NCBI GenBank assembly: GCA_958299035.1
Contig: CATQJL010000223.1
Coordinates: 68,194,371 to 68,258,370, forward strand
DNA from: Cylicocyclus nassatus
Lineage: Eukaryota > Nematoda > Chromadorea > Rhabditida > Strongylidae
Direction of reading: 5' to 3'
Length of the DNA stretch: 64,000 nucleotides
Shown piece after piece: positions 12,112 through 23,215 of the stretch (position 1 is the stretch's first letter; every line of letters starts with the position of its first letter). The notes under the pieces were generated by a model. The model did no database searches. It had not been told where the DNA came from and saw only the letters and a list, made by a program, of their open reading frames with translations. The translations under genes and the position numbers were made by a program.

Positions 12112-12590
12112 CCACTTTTCCGCCAAATTTTGAGAAAATCTTCGAAAATCTCGCTTTTGGGTGCTTTTGCTCTGGGTGAATTCGATTTTTTCTCTCCAGA
12201 TTGTAAGCGTGAGTGCGAGAGTGACGTTGCGAAAGGAAGCTGTACAGCGATGACTGGGGCAAAACAAAATTTTAGCACGATATGATCCACTTTTCCGGCC
12301 AAATTTTGAGAAAATCTTCGAAAATCTCGCTTTTGGGAGCTTTCGTCCTGGGTGAATCGATTTTTCTCTCCAGATTGTAAGCGTGAGTGCGAGAGTGATG
12401 TTGCGAAAGGAAGCTGTACAGTGATGACTGGGGCAAAACAAAATTTTAGCACGATATGATCCACTTTTCCGGCCAAATTTTGAGAAAATCTTCGAAAATC
12501 TCGCTTTTGGGAGCTTTCGTCCTGGGTGAATCGATTTTTCTCTCCAGATTGTGAGCGTGAGTGCGGGAGTGAGTAGGGCAAAACAAAGGC
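12112..12590 (+). repeat. Tandem repeat, ~172-bp unit, about 2.7 copies
   Basis: The block beginning CCACTTTTCCGGCCAAATTT recurs at about 12112, 12288 and 12461 with few changes. It contains GGGTGAATCGATTTTTCTCT and GATGACTGGGGCAAAACA. Because no unit contains a stop on the minus strand, a spurious 255-codon frame runs through it. Confidence 0.9.
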
Positions 12591-12903
12591 CCGTAGTAAA
12601 CCCCCCATCAGGGCATCTCTCTCAAGGCGAACCGGAGTTGATCTTATCTCATCATGGTTTTCTTCCCGTTTGCAATATCAGTGCGGGCAGGTGCGCGTTA
12701 AATTGCGAAATGATTGCTGTTTCTAAAGATCTTAACTGCATTCAAAAATATGGAAACTGAGCGAAGTTATAACCTTCCAAATTGAAAATTCGCAAAATGG
12801 ACATTATTCTTGCAACAACTTAATATACTGATAAATTGAAAATTCACTTGAGAAAATTATAGGTATGAAACACGTTTATTTATGGATGTGCCCTACCCGC
12901 TTG

Positions 12904-12926
12904 CTAGCGACCCGTAGGGTCGCTAG
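12904..12926 (+). repeat. Perfect 10-bp-stem hairpin ending in CTAG, Helitron-type 3' end
   Basis: CTAGCGACCC, GTA, GGGTCGCTAG is a perfect hairpin immediately followed by T. Helitron 3' ends carry a hairpin and a terminal CTRR before a host T. Here the hairpin and CTAG coincide, and the next Helitron-like sequence starts at the following base. Confidence 0.5.
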
Positions 12927-13217
12927 TCTTGTATATAAAGCTGAATGTCTGTCTGTCTGTATGTCTGTATGTCTGTACATATGTGCGGAATAGAAATTTT
13001 TATTTCTGGACCGATTTGGACCAAACTTGGCACACATATACTTCGGGGCAGGGAGCGTGTCATAGGTTATTTTCGTTATCGATCGATATCGATTTTATCG
13101 ATTTTTTGCAAAATTTGAGCTACAGGGCTGGGAGTTGGCACAGGGGGGGGGTAATCGAGCATGCTGATTACGAATATAATAATGACAGGCCCGGGCGGAG
13201 CCGGGTTTGCCAACTAG
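12927..13217 (+). mobile_element. Non-autonomous Helitron-like element
   Basis: It starts TCTTGTATATAAAGCTGAAT, followed by a (TGTC/TGTA) microsatellite (12945-12980). It ends with a GC hairpin CCCGGGCGGAGCCGGG (13190-13205) and CTAG then T (13214-13218). A 5' TC, an internal TGTC tract, a GC hairpin near the 3' end and a terminal CTAG are the hallmarks of small Helitron/Helentron derivatives. There is no Rep/helicase frame. Confidence 0.65.
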
Positions 13218-13519
13218 TTTAAAATAAAATGAAAGAAGAGGAATTGATCTTTCTCATAGAGTGACGAAAATTTGTTACCCTCCTCTGCTAATCGTCTTCC
13301 ACTTCTTTTAAACACCTTTTCTTTGGATTCTTTATTGCATTTATACATTTTGTACATCTCAGGGCGTACAACAGTGAATGACTCAGTCCGTTGGCAGGAG
13401 CAACACTGTTCCTGCGGCTGCAATTAAAGGCGACGCAACGCAAATGGCCCTCAGGATATAACGCAGGGAAATGCGGCGTAGCTTTGCTCCATAACGCCTG
13501 ACCCTTGGCGATTCCAGGG

Positions 13520-14427
13520 AGGGGTGACTCCCTGTCTGCAGGAATGGGTCGCGAAATTTTTAAAAAGTTATTTTCGCGAGCAAAGATGTGCAAGTAACTG
13601 CTTACAACTGTAAATAATTAAAATATTTGTCAAAGTTTCTGAAAATTTTGTAAAAAAAAGGTTTTTTGAGGGCATCGGCCGCGTGGCTTTTTCGAATCTT
13701 GTTGTTGTGGGCAACAAAGATCCTAGAAAACTCCCCAAAAAATTTTTGGAGTGTGTGGTTAATTTCACATCTTTTTATTCAAAAAAGCTTGTCGCTCATC
13801 ACCCTAACGGAAATCCTCTGACCGCTACTGAAAGGATAAAGGTCAAAAGATTTGGAGCCTTCAATGCCCTCGGTGGGATGCTCCAAAAGCATTCTACTTC
13901 GTAATCGAAAAGGTGGTTGAATGCGTGCCCCTTTACAATGACTTGCGGGGCCAGCTTAGTCAGTATTTTTGTCCTCCCAGATTGCGCTGGTACCAATTTA
14001 TACTCCCCGAAGGGTAGAAACTTGGTCGGACTAGGAGCGCGGAACCGACTTGGTTCTTCCTCGGCACAGCGGCGCATACCATATCGTCCCTCGTCCCTCG
14101 TCACTGATCTGCACATGGTAAAAGTGCGAGTCCTCCTCTGCAGCGTCTCGTCTCTCCCAACAAAAGATCTCTTTTTTAAGCATTAAAGACTTGTAAATTG
14201 ATTCTCGTCATTCATAATGATCGGGATGGAAAAGGCCATCAGCACTAATAAGCTAAAACGAAAGATATTAAATTCGCTTTGGAAAAGCAGGCCATCAAAA
14301 TTACATCAAAAATGTACATCAAAAATGGCTCTTTCGGATGGTACAGGTACGCCGCCGTAAATCAAGCGTTTTATAGGAAACGGCGACAAATTCAAATCGT
14401 TACGGACTTATGAAATGGCCTAATATG
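13520..14427. other. No gene assigned; one unassigned 105-codon frame
   Basis: A minus-strand frame at 13799-14116 has protein-like composition (KFLPFGEYKLVPAQSGRTK and onward) but no splice signals, signal peptide or recognised domain. Frames of this length are expected by chance several times in the window, so it is noted without being called a gene. Confidence 0.3.
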
Positions 14428-14760
14428 TTAGGTTGGTCCAGAAGTTTTGCCAGTTTTTTTATCCCTCCAGCAAATTCCGTATTAAAGATAAACAAAACTC
14501 TGAATGTACCCGATATGCAATTTCTTCTTTCCAATACCATTATGCCGGTGTACTTAGTTGAGAGAGTGCTGAAATAATACTTTGAAATTACAACTCTTCG
14601 TTTTTACCACGTCTATTCGCTAATTTTCAGAAATTTTATCAAAGACTTTTGAAAAGCTTTGATGGCCAGCAGATAGGGCGAACTTTTGCCATCAAAGCAA
14701 TTTTTTCTCGCGGTTTGTTTTATCAGGATTTCTAAAATGTTTTTTTTAAGTCATCATATT
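14428..14760 (+). mobile_element. Degenerate mariner-like element end
   Basis: TTAGGTTGGTCCAGAAGTTT is a mariner-type terminal inverted repeat. The interior near 14640-14690 (AAAAGCTTTGATGGCCAGCA) resembles the interiors of the mariner-like elements at 52808 and 59663. No opposite terminus was found. Confidence 0.5.
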
Positions 14761-15541
14761 TTATTTTTGGCTTTTTTTAACCTCGTAGAACGTTAAATGG
14801 TAAACAGTTCAGGTACCATTCCATTAAATTCCCTCTTCTTTTTAACATTCTTTTCTTGGCGAGAAGACACGCGAACTTTGCCAAGCGAATAGCGGTATTT
14901 TTCAATTTTACAAGTGCACACCGATGCATACTAATTTCGAAATTCTCACAGTTTGAAGCCAATCCGCTGTTTACTTTGTAAGATCAATAATTCTGAATGA
15001 ATGTAAGTGTTTCAAACATTTTGCAGTTTATGCAAGCTGTTGTGCGATTTTAAAAAACCCAAGACTTTCTAAAAATTGTCTAACAAAATTCTAAAAAATT
15101 AACTAAGAAACTAATAAAAGAAGAAAATTTACTTCACTCAGCAAAAGGTTTTCTCTTCGTGCTGACTATAAAAGCCCCCAAAAGCTTCAAATAAAGATTA
15201 AAATTAGGGAAAGTTAGATATGGTGAGAACAAAGAATAGTAATTTCAAGCGATTACGTCATCACTCTCTCGACAAATCGCATTGCAGCAGCTGAAAAGAG
15301 GAAGAAGCCAACCTAATATTTATAAGAGCCTATGCGGCATTTTTCCATATTCCAGTTCAAGTGCAGACCAATGCACAAAATTGCTTCAATGCTTAGCTTC
15401 AATGTGAAATCTTGACAAAACAGAAGATTTTATTGCTAATAAAATAAGTTATAACTTGATACATAACAAATGTTTTTTTTTCCAACTGGAGAATCGTTGA
15501 TAATTGTTATTTTTACTTTATTAGCAATATCTCGAATTTAG

Positions 15542-15693
15542 CCTGTGTTTGTAGGGAATTCGTACCTGACCCGGACTGTTACGCAACCGATACATGGATT
15601 GCCAACCAAGGATGGTATGTTCTGGATAAAGAGAGCAGGACGTGGTATCCAATCTACTTCGATCCACACGGTGGACAAGCATTCTTCTTCTAA
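15542..15693 (+). CDS. Possible terminal coding exon, cysteine- and aromatic-rich
   Basis: After an ATTTAG acceptor (ending 15541) the exon reads CVCREFVPDPDC, then ATDTWIANQGWYVLDKESR, then TWYPIYFDPHGG, and stops at TAA 15691-15693. The composition (two Cys-x-Cys-type cysteines, DPDC, several Trp/Tyr) is protein-like and would suit a small extracellular protein. Upstream, an ATG near 15470 begins MFFF and continues into a hydrophobic, signal-peptide-like stretch ending LIIVIFTLLAIS, but in a different frame just after a run of nine T. An alternative is a 46-nt AT-rich intron (15496-15541, GTTGAT...TTTAG) joining another open frame. A TATA-like TTTATAAGAG lies at about 15318. The family is not recognised and the 5' structure is unresolved. 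Confidence 0.4.
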
Positions 15694-17430
15694 AGTAGCC
15701 ACTAACTTTCGATTGTTCACAGTTATTAATTTAGAGTTTTCTGTTGCGAACCTACATAAATGTTTTCTTGAGTCACAGACTTGTCGAACCACTTTTTGAA
15801 GAAAGATTTTAGCTTTTCAACATTTGGAACATTTTGCACGAGACAGCAATTTCATTGGAAAATAGAAATCATGGAGATGCAAATGCGCTTGATAGTAGCG
15901 TGGAAAGATTCTATCAAGTTTAGGTCTGAAACAAAGTTATCTGCGAATTTACCTGCGTTTCCATTCTTTAAGAAGAGGAGCGAATTATTTGGAACGATGC
16001 AAATTTCCCAACAGACAGCCGTGTTCGTGTTTTTTGAGGTGTTGTAGATGTTCTCTGCGTCTATGGGTTTCCAGACGGCAAAAAAAAAAACAGCGAAATT
16101 GGTTTTCTGGCTTTTTCCTCGTAATTTACAACTCTGTGCAAAACTTACAACCGCGCAAACCTTGCTCATCCAGAAAGAGTGGAACATGTACCTAACTAAT
16201 CAACATCGTTTTAGAGTAACTGCAAAAATCGAAACGTTGGTAAGTTTATTTCTTCTGCTTCGTTTCTGAAGCGAATACAGTAGAAAGAATTCTGAATGCT
16301 GTTACAAAGCGCATAAGCTTTCACACGATTGCCTCGGAAACGCTTTGAATATCAAGAACATATAACTCTCAAAAAAGTAGTGCGAGTTTTGCACCAATCA
16401 CATGAGTAAACAGCAGTCCAGGAAACTATTATGCTATAGGATTCATTTCTATCATCTCAACAAGCATATTTTTAGAAAGATGAAGTAATTATTTTTAGCC
16501 AGAACCAGCTTTTCTTCCTATTTAGGCTCATCCTATGAGTTTAAAATGCATGCGGAATGACTCAGAAGCTTATTATTTGAAGTTGGATTGAGGCGATCAT
16601 GAAGGCTGATTGGAAGCAAAGTCGCTGCATCTATGACCATGACTTGTGCGCGTTCTGACACTGATAGGGAATCCTGAGTGGGTAGGCGAGAGAGAGGGGG
16701 GGGGGGGAGAGTGAAGGTGTCGAAGAAACGTTAGCATTTTATGCTAGCTTTGAATGGTCTAGCAGTTGTCGTGGGAAGGCGGACTTAGCGTATAGGTTTA
16801 ACCTGTTGTGCTGCAAATCTCAGATGCTTATTTTTTGCCAAGTTTTTGCAATATTATGTAACGTTACATCACTTATTTTTCAGCAGTTAAGCATTTTTCT
16901 CTTCAACAAACAAGCGTGATCTACTTATCATTACTCAAATTGAGAAATAGTCAAATTTTATGTGGAGGAGAGGGAGCTGAAAAAGAACTCCTTACGTTGT
17001 CCTAGATATCTGCGTTCTTCTCCGTGTATCCATCTCAACAAGATTCTCACAAGTTGCCACACAAGTCACAAGTTTCACTGTTTTGTGTGATCCCCTGAAA
17101 TATTGTCAAAGATCCCCTCCCTCCCCCCCCTCCCCAATAAGGCATTAAGGTGCGAAAAACTTTATAAAATGGTTAGACACGAAGAAATGCAGATAGCTAG
17201 AACAACGAGATGTGACGCGTCCCTCCTCTACCTTTCCCTTCCCAGCAGGAATGCGTGTGCAATGGTCCTTGATGAGAGTCCCATGAGTTAGATTTCAGAT
17301 TTTGTAAATCTTCATGGGACGGAAAATGTGTTGGTCTTCTGCTGAAACTGGGCAAGGGATCAGTCTCAAAGGAAGATTCAGTTCCAAGTTCTAAAATTTC
17401 TGGTGCTTTTAGCAAAGGACTAGTCACAGG
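15694..17430. other. No gene assigned; G-rich microsatellite
   Basis: Open frames exist on both strands between 15780 and 16270 but no consistent exon model could be built. A G-homopolymer embedded in a GA-rich tract lies at about 16689-16712, and a C-rich tract (CCCTCCCCCCCCTCCCC type) at about 17113-17135. Confidence 0.4.
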
Positions 17431-17439
17431 TGATTTGTG

Positions 17440-17676
17440 AGCAAGCTGGATTTTGTATTTGGGACAAAAAGCAAAGGGGATACTGTTTTCGTGGGTCGGA
17501 AAACACAAGTAAGATTATTCTTGATTTTAATCGACGTTTCGGTTTTTTAGGGTTCTCTAGTCAACTGTTATGAGTATCGAGGGGGACTTCGTAAAATTCT
17601 GTGAAAGTCAGGGGGGGGGGGGGAAGGGGGACTTCGTTTTATGCATTTTTGGAAAGCCACCTCGTGCCGAGCCCTG
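17440..17676 (-). mobile_element. Deletion derivative of hAT-like MITE family
   Basis: It ends CACCTCGTGCCGAGCCCTG, the reverse complement of the CAGGGCTCGGCACGAG terminus seen intact at 44419. The adjacent ACTTCGTTTT and GGGACTTCGT blocks also match that element. At the other side GCAAGCTGGATTTTG and AAAGCAAAGGGGATAC match its opposite end. A G-run lies at 17610-17622. The central part is deleted and the far terminus is not recognisable. Confidence 0.6.
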
Positions 17677-17831
17677 TTTCAATACCACTGATTTCGGAAT
17701 TTTGACGTCGTAAGCGACATCCGCATTGCATCGTCTTTGCTTTAACTAATGTAAATAATTTGACTGCACAGCACAGTAGAGGTATATATGATATTTTTGA
17801 AAAAATTAAGTCCTCTGCATTCAAGCATCTA

Positions 17832-18454
17832 CAGGGTGTCCCAAAAAGATGTGCACACCGTTTGATTGTTAATAACTCTCCTGCTTTCATGTCTTTTGCC
17901 GAGCTTGAGATACCATTCTGTAGAACGAGGTTCAACTTAGATTTGCTCTGTGGAGCAAACCAGCAGTCACTCTTTATTATTGTAGGATTACGGTAGGAAC
18001 TTCGAGGAGGATTTTAAGTCAGAAGAAGCGGTATTTCGTCGGTAATTTGCCTCAGAAAGAAAGCCAAACAAGCAGAAACTCCTGAGATAGGCTAGTCGAA
18101 GTCGCTGACTCTACATATGGAATTCGCACTTCAGTATAGTGCTTTTTTCATAAGTTATTTCGGATTTAGGGTAACAACTGTTTTACCAATGTTTGTCAGG
18201 AATGAAACCTTGCCACACAAATTTTCAGATTTTTTGAAATTATTTCATCAAAATTCCTATTCCACAGTGACGCTGTAGGCTGAAAGTTCATACCGTAATC
18301 CCACAGTAATGAAGTGTGATTGGTGATTCGCTCCATACTGTAAGTCTAAGTCGAACCTCGCTCTACAAAATGGTACCTCAAGCTCGGTAAAAGACATGAA
18401 AGAAAGAGAGTTACTATCGATCAAACAGTGTGCACGTCTCTTTGGGACACTCTG
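17832..18454. mobile_element. MITE with GGGTGTCCC ends and TA target duplication (copy 1)
   Basis: It begins CAGGGTGTCCCAAAAAGATG and ends TTTGGGACACTCTG, flanked by TA on both sides, as in Tc1/mariner-type insertions. The terminal inverted repeats extend about 180 bp inwards (shared blocks CCTGCTTTCATGTCTTTTGC and ATTACGGTAGGAAC with their partners). Copies are also at 29987 and 63766. Confidence 0.85.
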
Positions 18455-18956
18455 TATATTGACACATTTGATTGGCTCAAACATCCGGTAGAATAGCTGC
18501 AATCTTGCGTGATGCACCATGTGCTCGTGAGAGAAGACAGTCAAGTAAAAATAATACTTCACAAAACGGAAACAACGATGCAAAAGGTTTAACCGGAATC
18601 TTTCATTTTTTTCAACGTTCAAAAGATTTATTGGCACTGTAATTTGAAGGATGCGGCAATCAAGACATGGGAAGAGCTGAAAACTCTGCTAAAGAATAAA
18701 CTGTGCGTTTTTAGCCGTAAAAATCTGTAATTGAAATGATTTTGCGTTCATAACCATCGCCATTCATGGTAACGTCTGATTTTCTGTCCCAAAAACTTAC
18801 ATACAGCGTCAGGAGATCAAAGTTAAGAAAATATGAAGACTTAATAATTGCTGTCTTTCTGATTACTTCTGTGCCGAACAGACTTGTTAAGCGATGTTTG
18901 GAGACTTGGAAATTGTTGTCTTGTTACATAAATTTGCTTTTCACAGAATTGTGATC

Positions 18957-19380
18957 TTTAAGGGCAGTGTCTCACCAGAATTTAGTTGCAGAGATTTTTG
19001 CATTTTGCAAGCCTGTCGGCTCTCTAGCACTCTATGGGCTTAAAATCGCACGAAGTTCCCAAAAACCCCGTTATCTGGAGGTCCCGCGGAAGCAACGTGG
19101 ACGAGTCGTACCTTCCAACTTCAGCCTCAGCCACACTGGCAGCAACAGAGGGGAGGTGGATGCCAAGTGGAGGGACATGTTCAAACGCGTAAGGGGGAAG
19201 AGCGAAGGAGTCGTCCGCGCGTATTAACTCGCTCTCCGCGTACCACTTTGAGCGAATTTTTCTCAACGTGGAGGAGGTCAAATTGAGTGGGACTTGTTGT
19301 AATGGCCTATTTAGAGGTCCCTATAATAGAATATGTGAAGATCCGCGCGACCTCAACTTTGGTGAGACACTGCCTTTAAA
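18957..19380. mobile_element. TTTAAAGGCAG-family MITE (copy 1)
   Basis: It starts TTTAAGGGCAGTGTCTCACC and ends GGTGAGACACTGCCTTTAAA. The interior, including CCAACTTCAGCCTCAGCCAC, is matched in inverse orientation by the element at 56461-56883. The interior is GC-rich relative to its surroundings. Confidence 0.85.
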
Positions 19381-19634
19381 CAGGATTAATCGCATTGACA
19401 TCCAAAATTTACAAGTATTTCCATGTAAAAAAAAACGACAAAGTATATTGGGAAAAGACTGCGCATTTCATTAACGTAGTCACACAACATATTATCTTGC
19501 TTTTTCACATCTCTTCATCTACAAAAAAAGTAAAGTTTCAGAAGAGATTGACACCAGTAACCTAAACTCGATAAAGAAACCATAAAACTTTGAATGCATG
19601 GAAATCGAACAAAAACTCAAGATGTAAATAGAAA

Positions 19635-19640
19635 TTTATT
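19635..19640 (-). promoter_or_regulatory. Polyadenylation signal AATAAA of the secreted-peptide gene
   Basis: Reverse complement of TTTATT, 52 nt beyond the stop codon of the gene at 19692-20012 and the only canonical signal close by. Confidence 0.6.
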
Positions 19641-19691
19641 GTTTGCCGAGGCCGACTTAAGTGATAACGCTGCTGTTCATAGACTTTACTT

Positions 19692-20012
19692 TTAGGGAAA
19701 GTTATTCACAAAGTTAGTATCACCCAAACCAAAAATTTTTGATAAATCACTACATGGTTTTGCGCACTGCGGTGGGTCTCTTTTCTGCTTCTTGAATGGT
19801 CTTCGTCCTTTTTTATATCTGCAGCTGCACTGAAAAACGTGTAAAACTATCCTTAGATCATGATGTGAAAGTAAAGCACATGTACTAACCGTGATTGACG
19901 TTTTCCCATCCTTTGTTGGCAAAATAATCGTGAAGGCTTTGGACCTTTTACTAACTGTTTCAGCAAATGTGAGCGCAAGCAGACATACGATGAATAGTTT
20001 TGATATGGACAT
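19692..20012 (-). CDS. Small secreted basic four-cysteine peptide (two exons)
   Basis: Exon 1 is 20012-19890 (41 codons) and exon 2 is 19829-19692 (45 codons plus TAA). The 60-nt intron 19889-19830 starts GTTAGT and ends GTTTTTCAG. The 86-residue product begins MSISKLFIVCLLALTFAETV, a classic signal peptide with likely cleavage around residues 18-23. Exon 2 gives CSCRYKKGRRPFKKQKR, then DPPQCAKPCSDLSKIFG, with cysteines at 42, 44, 63 and 67 and ending VNNFP. The KKGRR and KKQKR stretches could be proprotein cleavage or nucleic-acid/glycan-binding patches; this is inference. AATAAA lies at 19640-19635, 52 nt past the stop, supporting a real transcript end. The intron is a multiple of three without stops, so a retained form would still be open. 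The family is not recognised; it could be a peptide hormone precursor or an excreted effector. Confidence 0.65.
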   Translation of the reverse strand: MSISKLFIVCLLALTFAETVSKRSKAFTIILPTKDGKTSITVSTCALLSHHDLRIVLHVFQCSCRYKKGRRPFKKQKRDPPQCAKPCSDLSKIFGLGDTNFVNNFP

Positions 20013-22143
20013 GAAAGTGTCTATAATGCAAAATGATTTTAGTGCATCATCACCAAAAATTTCCTGAGTAACTCAATTTTGGCAAAGGTAAGTTTTTGTT
20101 CACATCTCATATTATTTTTATCCTGTGCTCAAAGCATCTTCAACAATCCGAGGCAAACATCTCCAAGTTTTATAGCTCTCAAAAGCCCACAACCAAGTTT
20201 TTCTCCAAAAATTTATGCAAATTGAACAACCGCATATAAAAATTTATGCAGTTCAAACATCTACATACAGATATTCACTGCCGATTGATTAAAAATGTGA
20301 AAGCATGCATGCAAATGCTACCATAAGCGATACTATGGCTTCTAGTAAAATTCCTGCATTTAAGATCTGCAATTTCATATGGATTGGATAATTATTGCGC
20401 TTGTGTACATAAGTCTACACACACTGCTCAAATAAGTTCCCAATAAGATTGCTAGTTGAAACTAACAAAAATTCACACAAGATGGTACAAAATACCTCAC
20501 GTAATGGGTTAAATTCCCATCTTTTATAAACTCCAAACAGCCGCATTCCGTCGGTAGCCAGTCAGTTTCTTGACTATAGCTATCGCACACAAAGCGGCTG
20601 TGCTGATGAATGCGTATTAGAGTGTATGCCTACGCAAAATGGAGTTTTGTAAGGTTCACCAAGATGAACATTTTGTTTTTGGCTGAAGTAATAGAGAGCG
20701 CTTGAATTAGCTTATCAGCAAAAATCCATACATTCAACACTATGGATAAAATGCCATTGTAGAGTAGTACTGAGGTAAAAAGTCATGTACTCTGAATTCA
20801 ATGACCTTGTGGAATTGACTCTTAATACAAGTGCACTACTTTCATCTGCTTTGACTACCAAGTCAATTTTGATGAAACATGGACACGAATGCTGTGAGCT
20901 GAGCAGCTTCACTTTGTAAACATAAAAACTTTCTGTGGTCTTTCTGAGGCTAAGCTTTGTTTCACGCTACGTTGGTACCTGATATTATTATCGTTGATCT
21001 GTGATTATAACGATCTGACTAGGGAAAAATCCCAAACAGTAATGACGATTTGGACAATCCGTAACGATGCGTATCGTCAGATGCTTCTTGTTGAATTGAA
21101 TCTAATCAACCTCCTTATTTGCTGCGATTTTTCTTAGAAGAAATCATAGTCGATTAAACGGAAATTTCAAACGTTCATCATCTTTCCAAATTATTTATGC
21201 AAAAGCATTACTCTGTTTTTGGTTGAACTGAAAATTCCTTGTAGTCACCCACACCTTGCCAATCAGCACTCAAGCTGGATTCTCATGCACATTACAGCTC
21301 ATTACTTCTTCTGTCATTATAAATTCATAACTCAGCAAAATGCTAATCTGAAGCGCTTGAATGTGCAGCCCTTGAAACACGCATTTATGTTAAAACATTG
21401 AAGACAGCGTTACACACATGGTAGGTCATGTGGGTCTGCCCCCTGGGACTATGTGACCCACAGGGTGGGCCATGGTTTAGATTTTGTTGAACTGCTATTT
21501 TGGAGTACATTAGTTTCGGGAGTTCTCCTAAGCTCTAATCCTAGAATATTCCTTTTTTCCTACTTGTGTTTCTTGCCTGTATAAAATTACTGTAGCTATA
21601 CTGTAGTTGACGATCTGCAGGATATTAGCTAAAAATTTTTTTGACTTTGAGGGCAATGCCCCAAGAAGCAGACAACTGAAAACACACTTTGTCGCCAACG
21701 TGTTAACGCGATAGTGCTAGAGAACCGTGGTTGCATATTTCAATATGAATACCAGCGCAAAGAGAGCTTGTACCGCAAACTTGAACTCCGGAGCAACGAC
21801 TCTCAAAAATAGATTTCTTTAGCTCACCAAATTGAATAGTTCCTCGAGTTAGTTTGTAGTAACGGAAATCATTTTTCCATCTTTCATTTGGGCCTTCTTT
21901 TTTTTTTGAAGTTAAATATCTCTCGACACTACAAATGTTAATCTCCCTTCCCTTCCTTTCTCCTACATCATTAGCGGTTATGAAAGCTGAGCGAAATGTC
22001 TTCTACCAGCCTTTCAAATTTTGCCTACAGTTAATGGCATGCCCAACTTTCGGTGGGTCATTATCGTTAATCATGATGGTCTGAACTTTTTGAACAATTC
22101 CACAAACTGTGTCAATCTTATTTCATCGAAATAATTTATATTC
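20013..22143. other. AT-rich gene-free interval
   Basis: No exon with supporting splice signals was found on either strand. A short repeated AAAAATTTATGCA motif occurs twice at 20210-20250. Confidence 0.4.
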
Positions 22144-22368
22144 GTACAGTCCCTTCATTTTATATGATCATGTGTGTCATTGCACACACGGTTCACCTTT
22201 GGCGTCCCCATCCTGGATTTGTGGGAGAAACTAGCCCTCAGGTAAGTGTTTCCAAGGTGTTCTTAGCATTTTCTTTCCTTTTTAGTTACTAGTCACCTCA
22301 AATCGATGTAATCGATAACAATCGGTAAGTCTCTTGCGTTTTTGCGATTTCAAATCCAGGATGAGGAC
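22144..22368. repeat. Palindromic repeat R, left arm, loop and start of right arm
   Basis: The arm from 22144 contains TATATGATCATGTGTGTCAT and GGCGTCCCCATCCTGGATTT. The inverted partner AAATCCAGGATGAGGAC is at 22352-22368, where a hAT-like end (22369) interrupts it. The missing remainder of the right arm appears in flipped orientation at 24582-24648. Confidence 0.65.
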
Positions 22369-23215
22369 CAGGGCCCGGCACGAGGTGGGCAAACGGGGAT
22401 TTCCAAAACGAATTCCCCTTTGATCCCAATAAATTTTACGATACCCCCTTGAGCCCAAAAATGACGTTTCGTGCTTGTGCGACGAGATTACCGGTCACAC
22501 TTCGCCTAAAAGCGCTCAGAAGCGCCCAAATTGCTCAAATTCCTCAAATTGCTCCTCAGCTGTATCAAGATAGAAAACAGGAAGAAAAATAAGCAAAAAA
22601 ATGATTAAGGAATGAGAAAATATCAAAGAAACGCAGTCATAGGAATGAGAGACGCCGCTCCCGCGCGTATCGATTGACTGGAGCGCGCTTTCCATCTTAG
22701 AAAGCTAGGCTGCTGATGCGATTTTGGGCTCTAACAAGGTCAAGAGGAGGAGTTTCGGCAAAATTTCACCATGTAGTAAACCTTAGGTGTACAACAGATT
22801 TATGTAAAATTTTTGAAAAAATTATGTGAATTGAGAGTTTTGCCGACCTCAGGTGGGAATCAGGTCGGCAAATGCCGACCTAATTTGGAAATTAGTTAAG
22901 CACGCTCTTCATTCACATAAGTTTTTCATAATATTTCATACTTTATTACTTAGTCCTATTGCGCATATACACACCGAATCCCGCGCGATTACGTTACCTC
23001 TGCGTTGCAAACGAGCCATTTTTCCATTTCTTTGGTAGCGCAAAATTTTCAGAAAAAAGTTTGCCACAACCTTCAGTCACATAATTTTTCAATGAAACTC
23101 CTCGGTTAAGCCCTGCAAGTCCGTGTGCATGTACTTACCAAGTTTCATACCATATCGTTCATCTGCGCGTTCCAAACGAGCCGTTTGAATTCACATCTTC
23201 ATTTACACTTTGAAA
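22369..23215 (+). mobile_element. hAT-like element, one end (CAGGGCCCGGCACGAGG)
   Basis: It starts CAGGGCCCGGCACGAGGTGG after ATGAGGAC. It then follows the same order as the intact 44419 element: CAAAACGAATTCCCCTTT, a palindromic GCCGACC / GGTCGGC cluster at 22843-22885, and CATTCACATAAGTTTTTCAT. Internal blocks repeat with a period of about 170-200 bp. The end near CACATCTTCATTTAC (23199-23213) is a putative rearrangement junction. Confidence 0.6.

Larger units (their letters stand above)
11530..13510. mobile_element. Composite ~2-kb element with inverted terminal repeats
   Basis: The left end about 11535-11675 (GCGGCATTATGGAGCAAAGC, then CTACGCCGCGTTCGCC and TTGCGTTGCGTCGC) matches the reverse complement of the right end about 13380-13505 with moderate divergence. 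Inside lie a 172-bp tandem array and a Helitron-like insertion. No transposase was found. Exact termini and target duplication were not determined. Confidence 0.65.

Noticed and set aside
11841..12608. 255-codon minus-strand frame
   Set aside because: It runs through the 172-bp tandem array and the protein repeats with it; openness is explained by unit duplication.
15781..16269. Possible ligand-gated channel exons (MQMRLIVAWKDSIKF...)
   Set aside because: Only a few residues resemble the family and the required Cys-loop and membrane segments are not found nearby.
18257..18637. 126-codon minus-strand frame
   Set aside because: It overlaps the right arm of the MITE at 17832-18454, whose sequence explains it.
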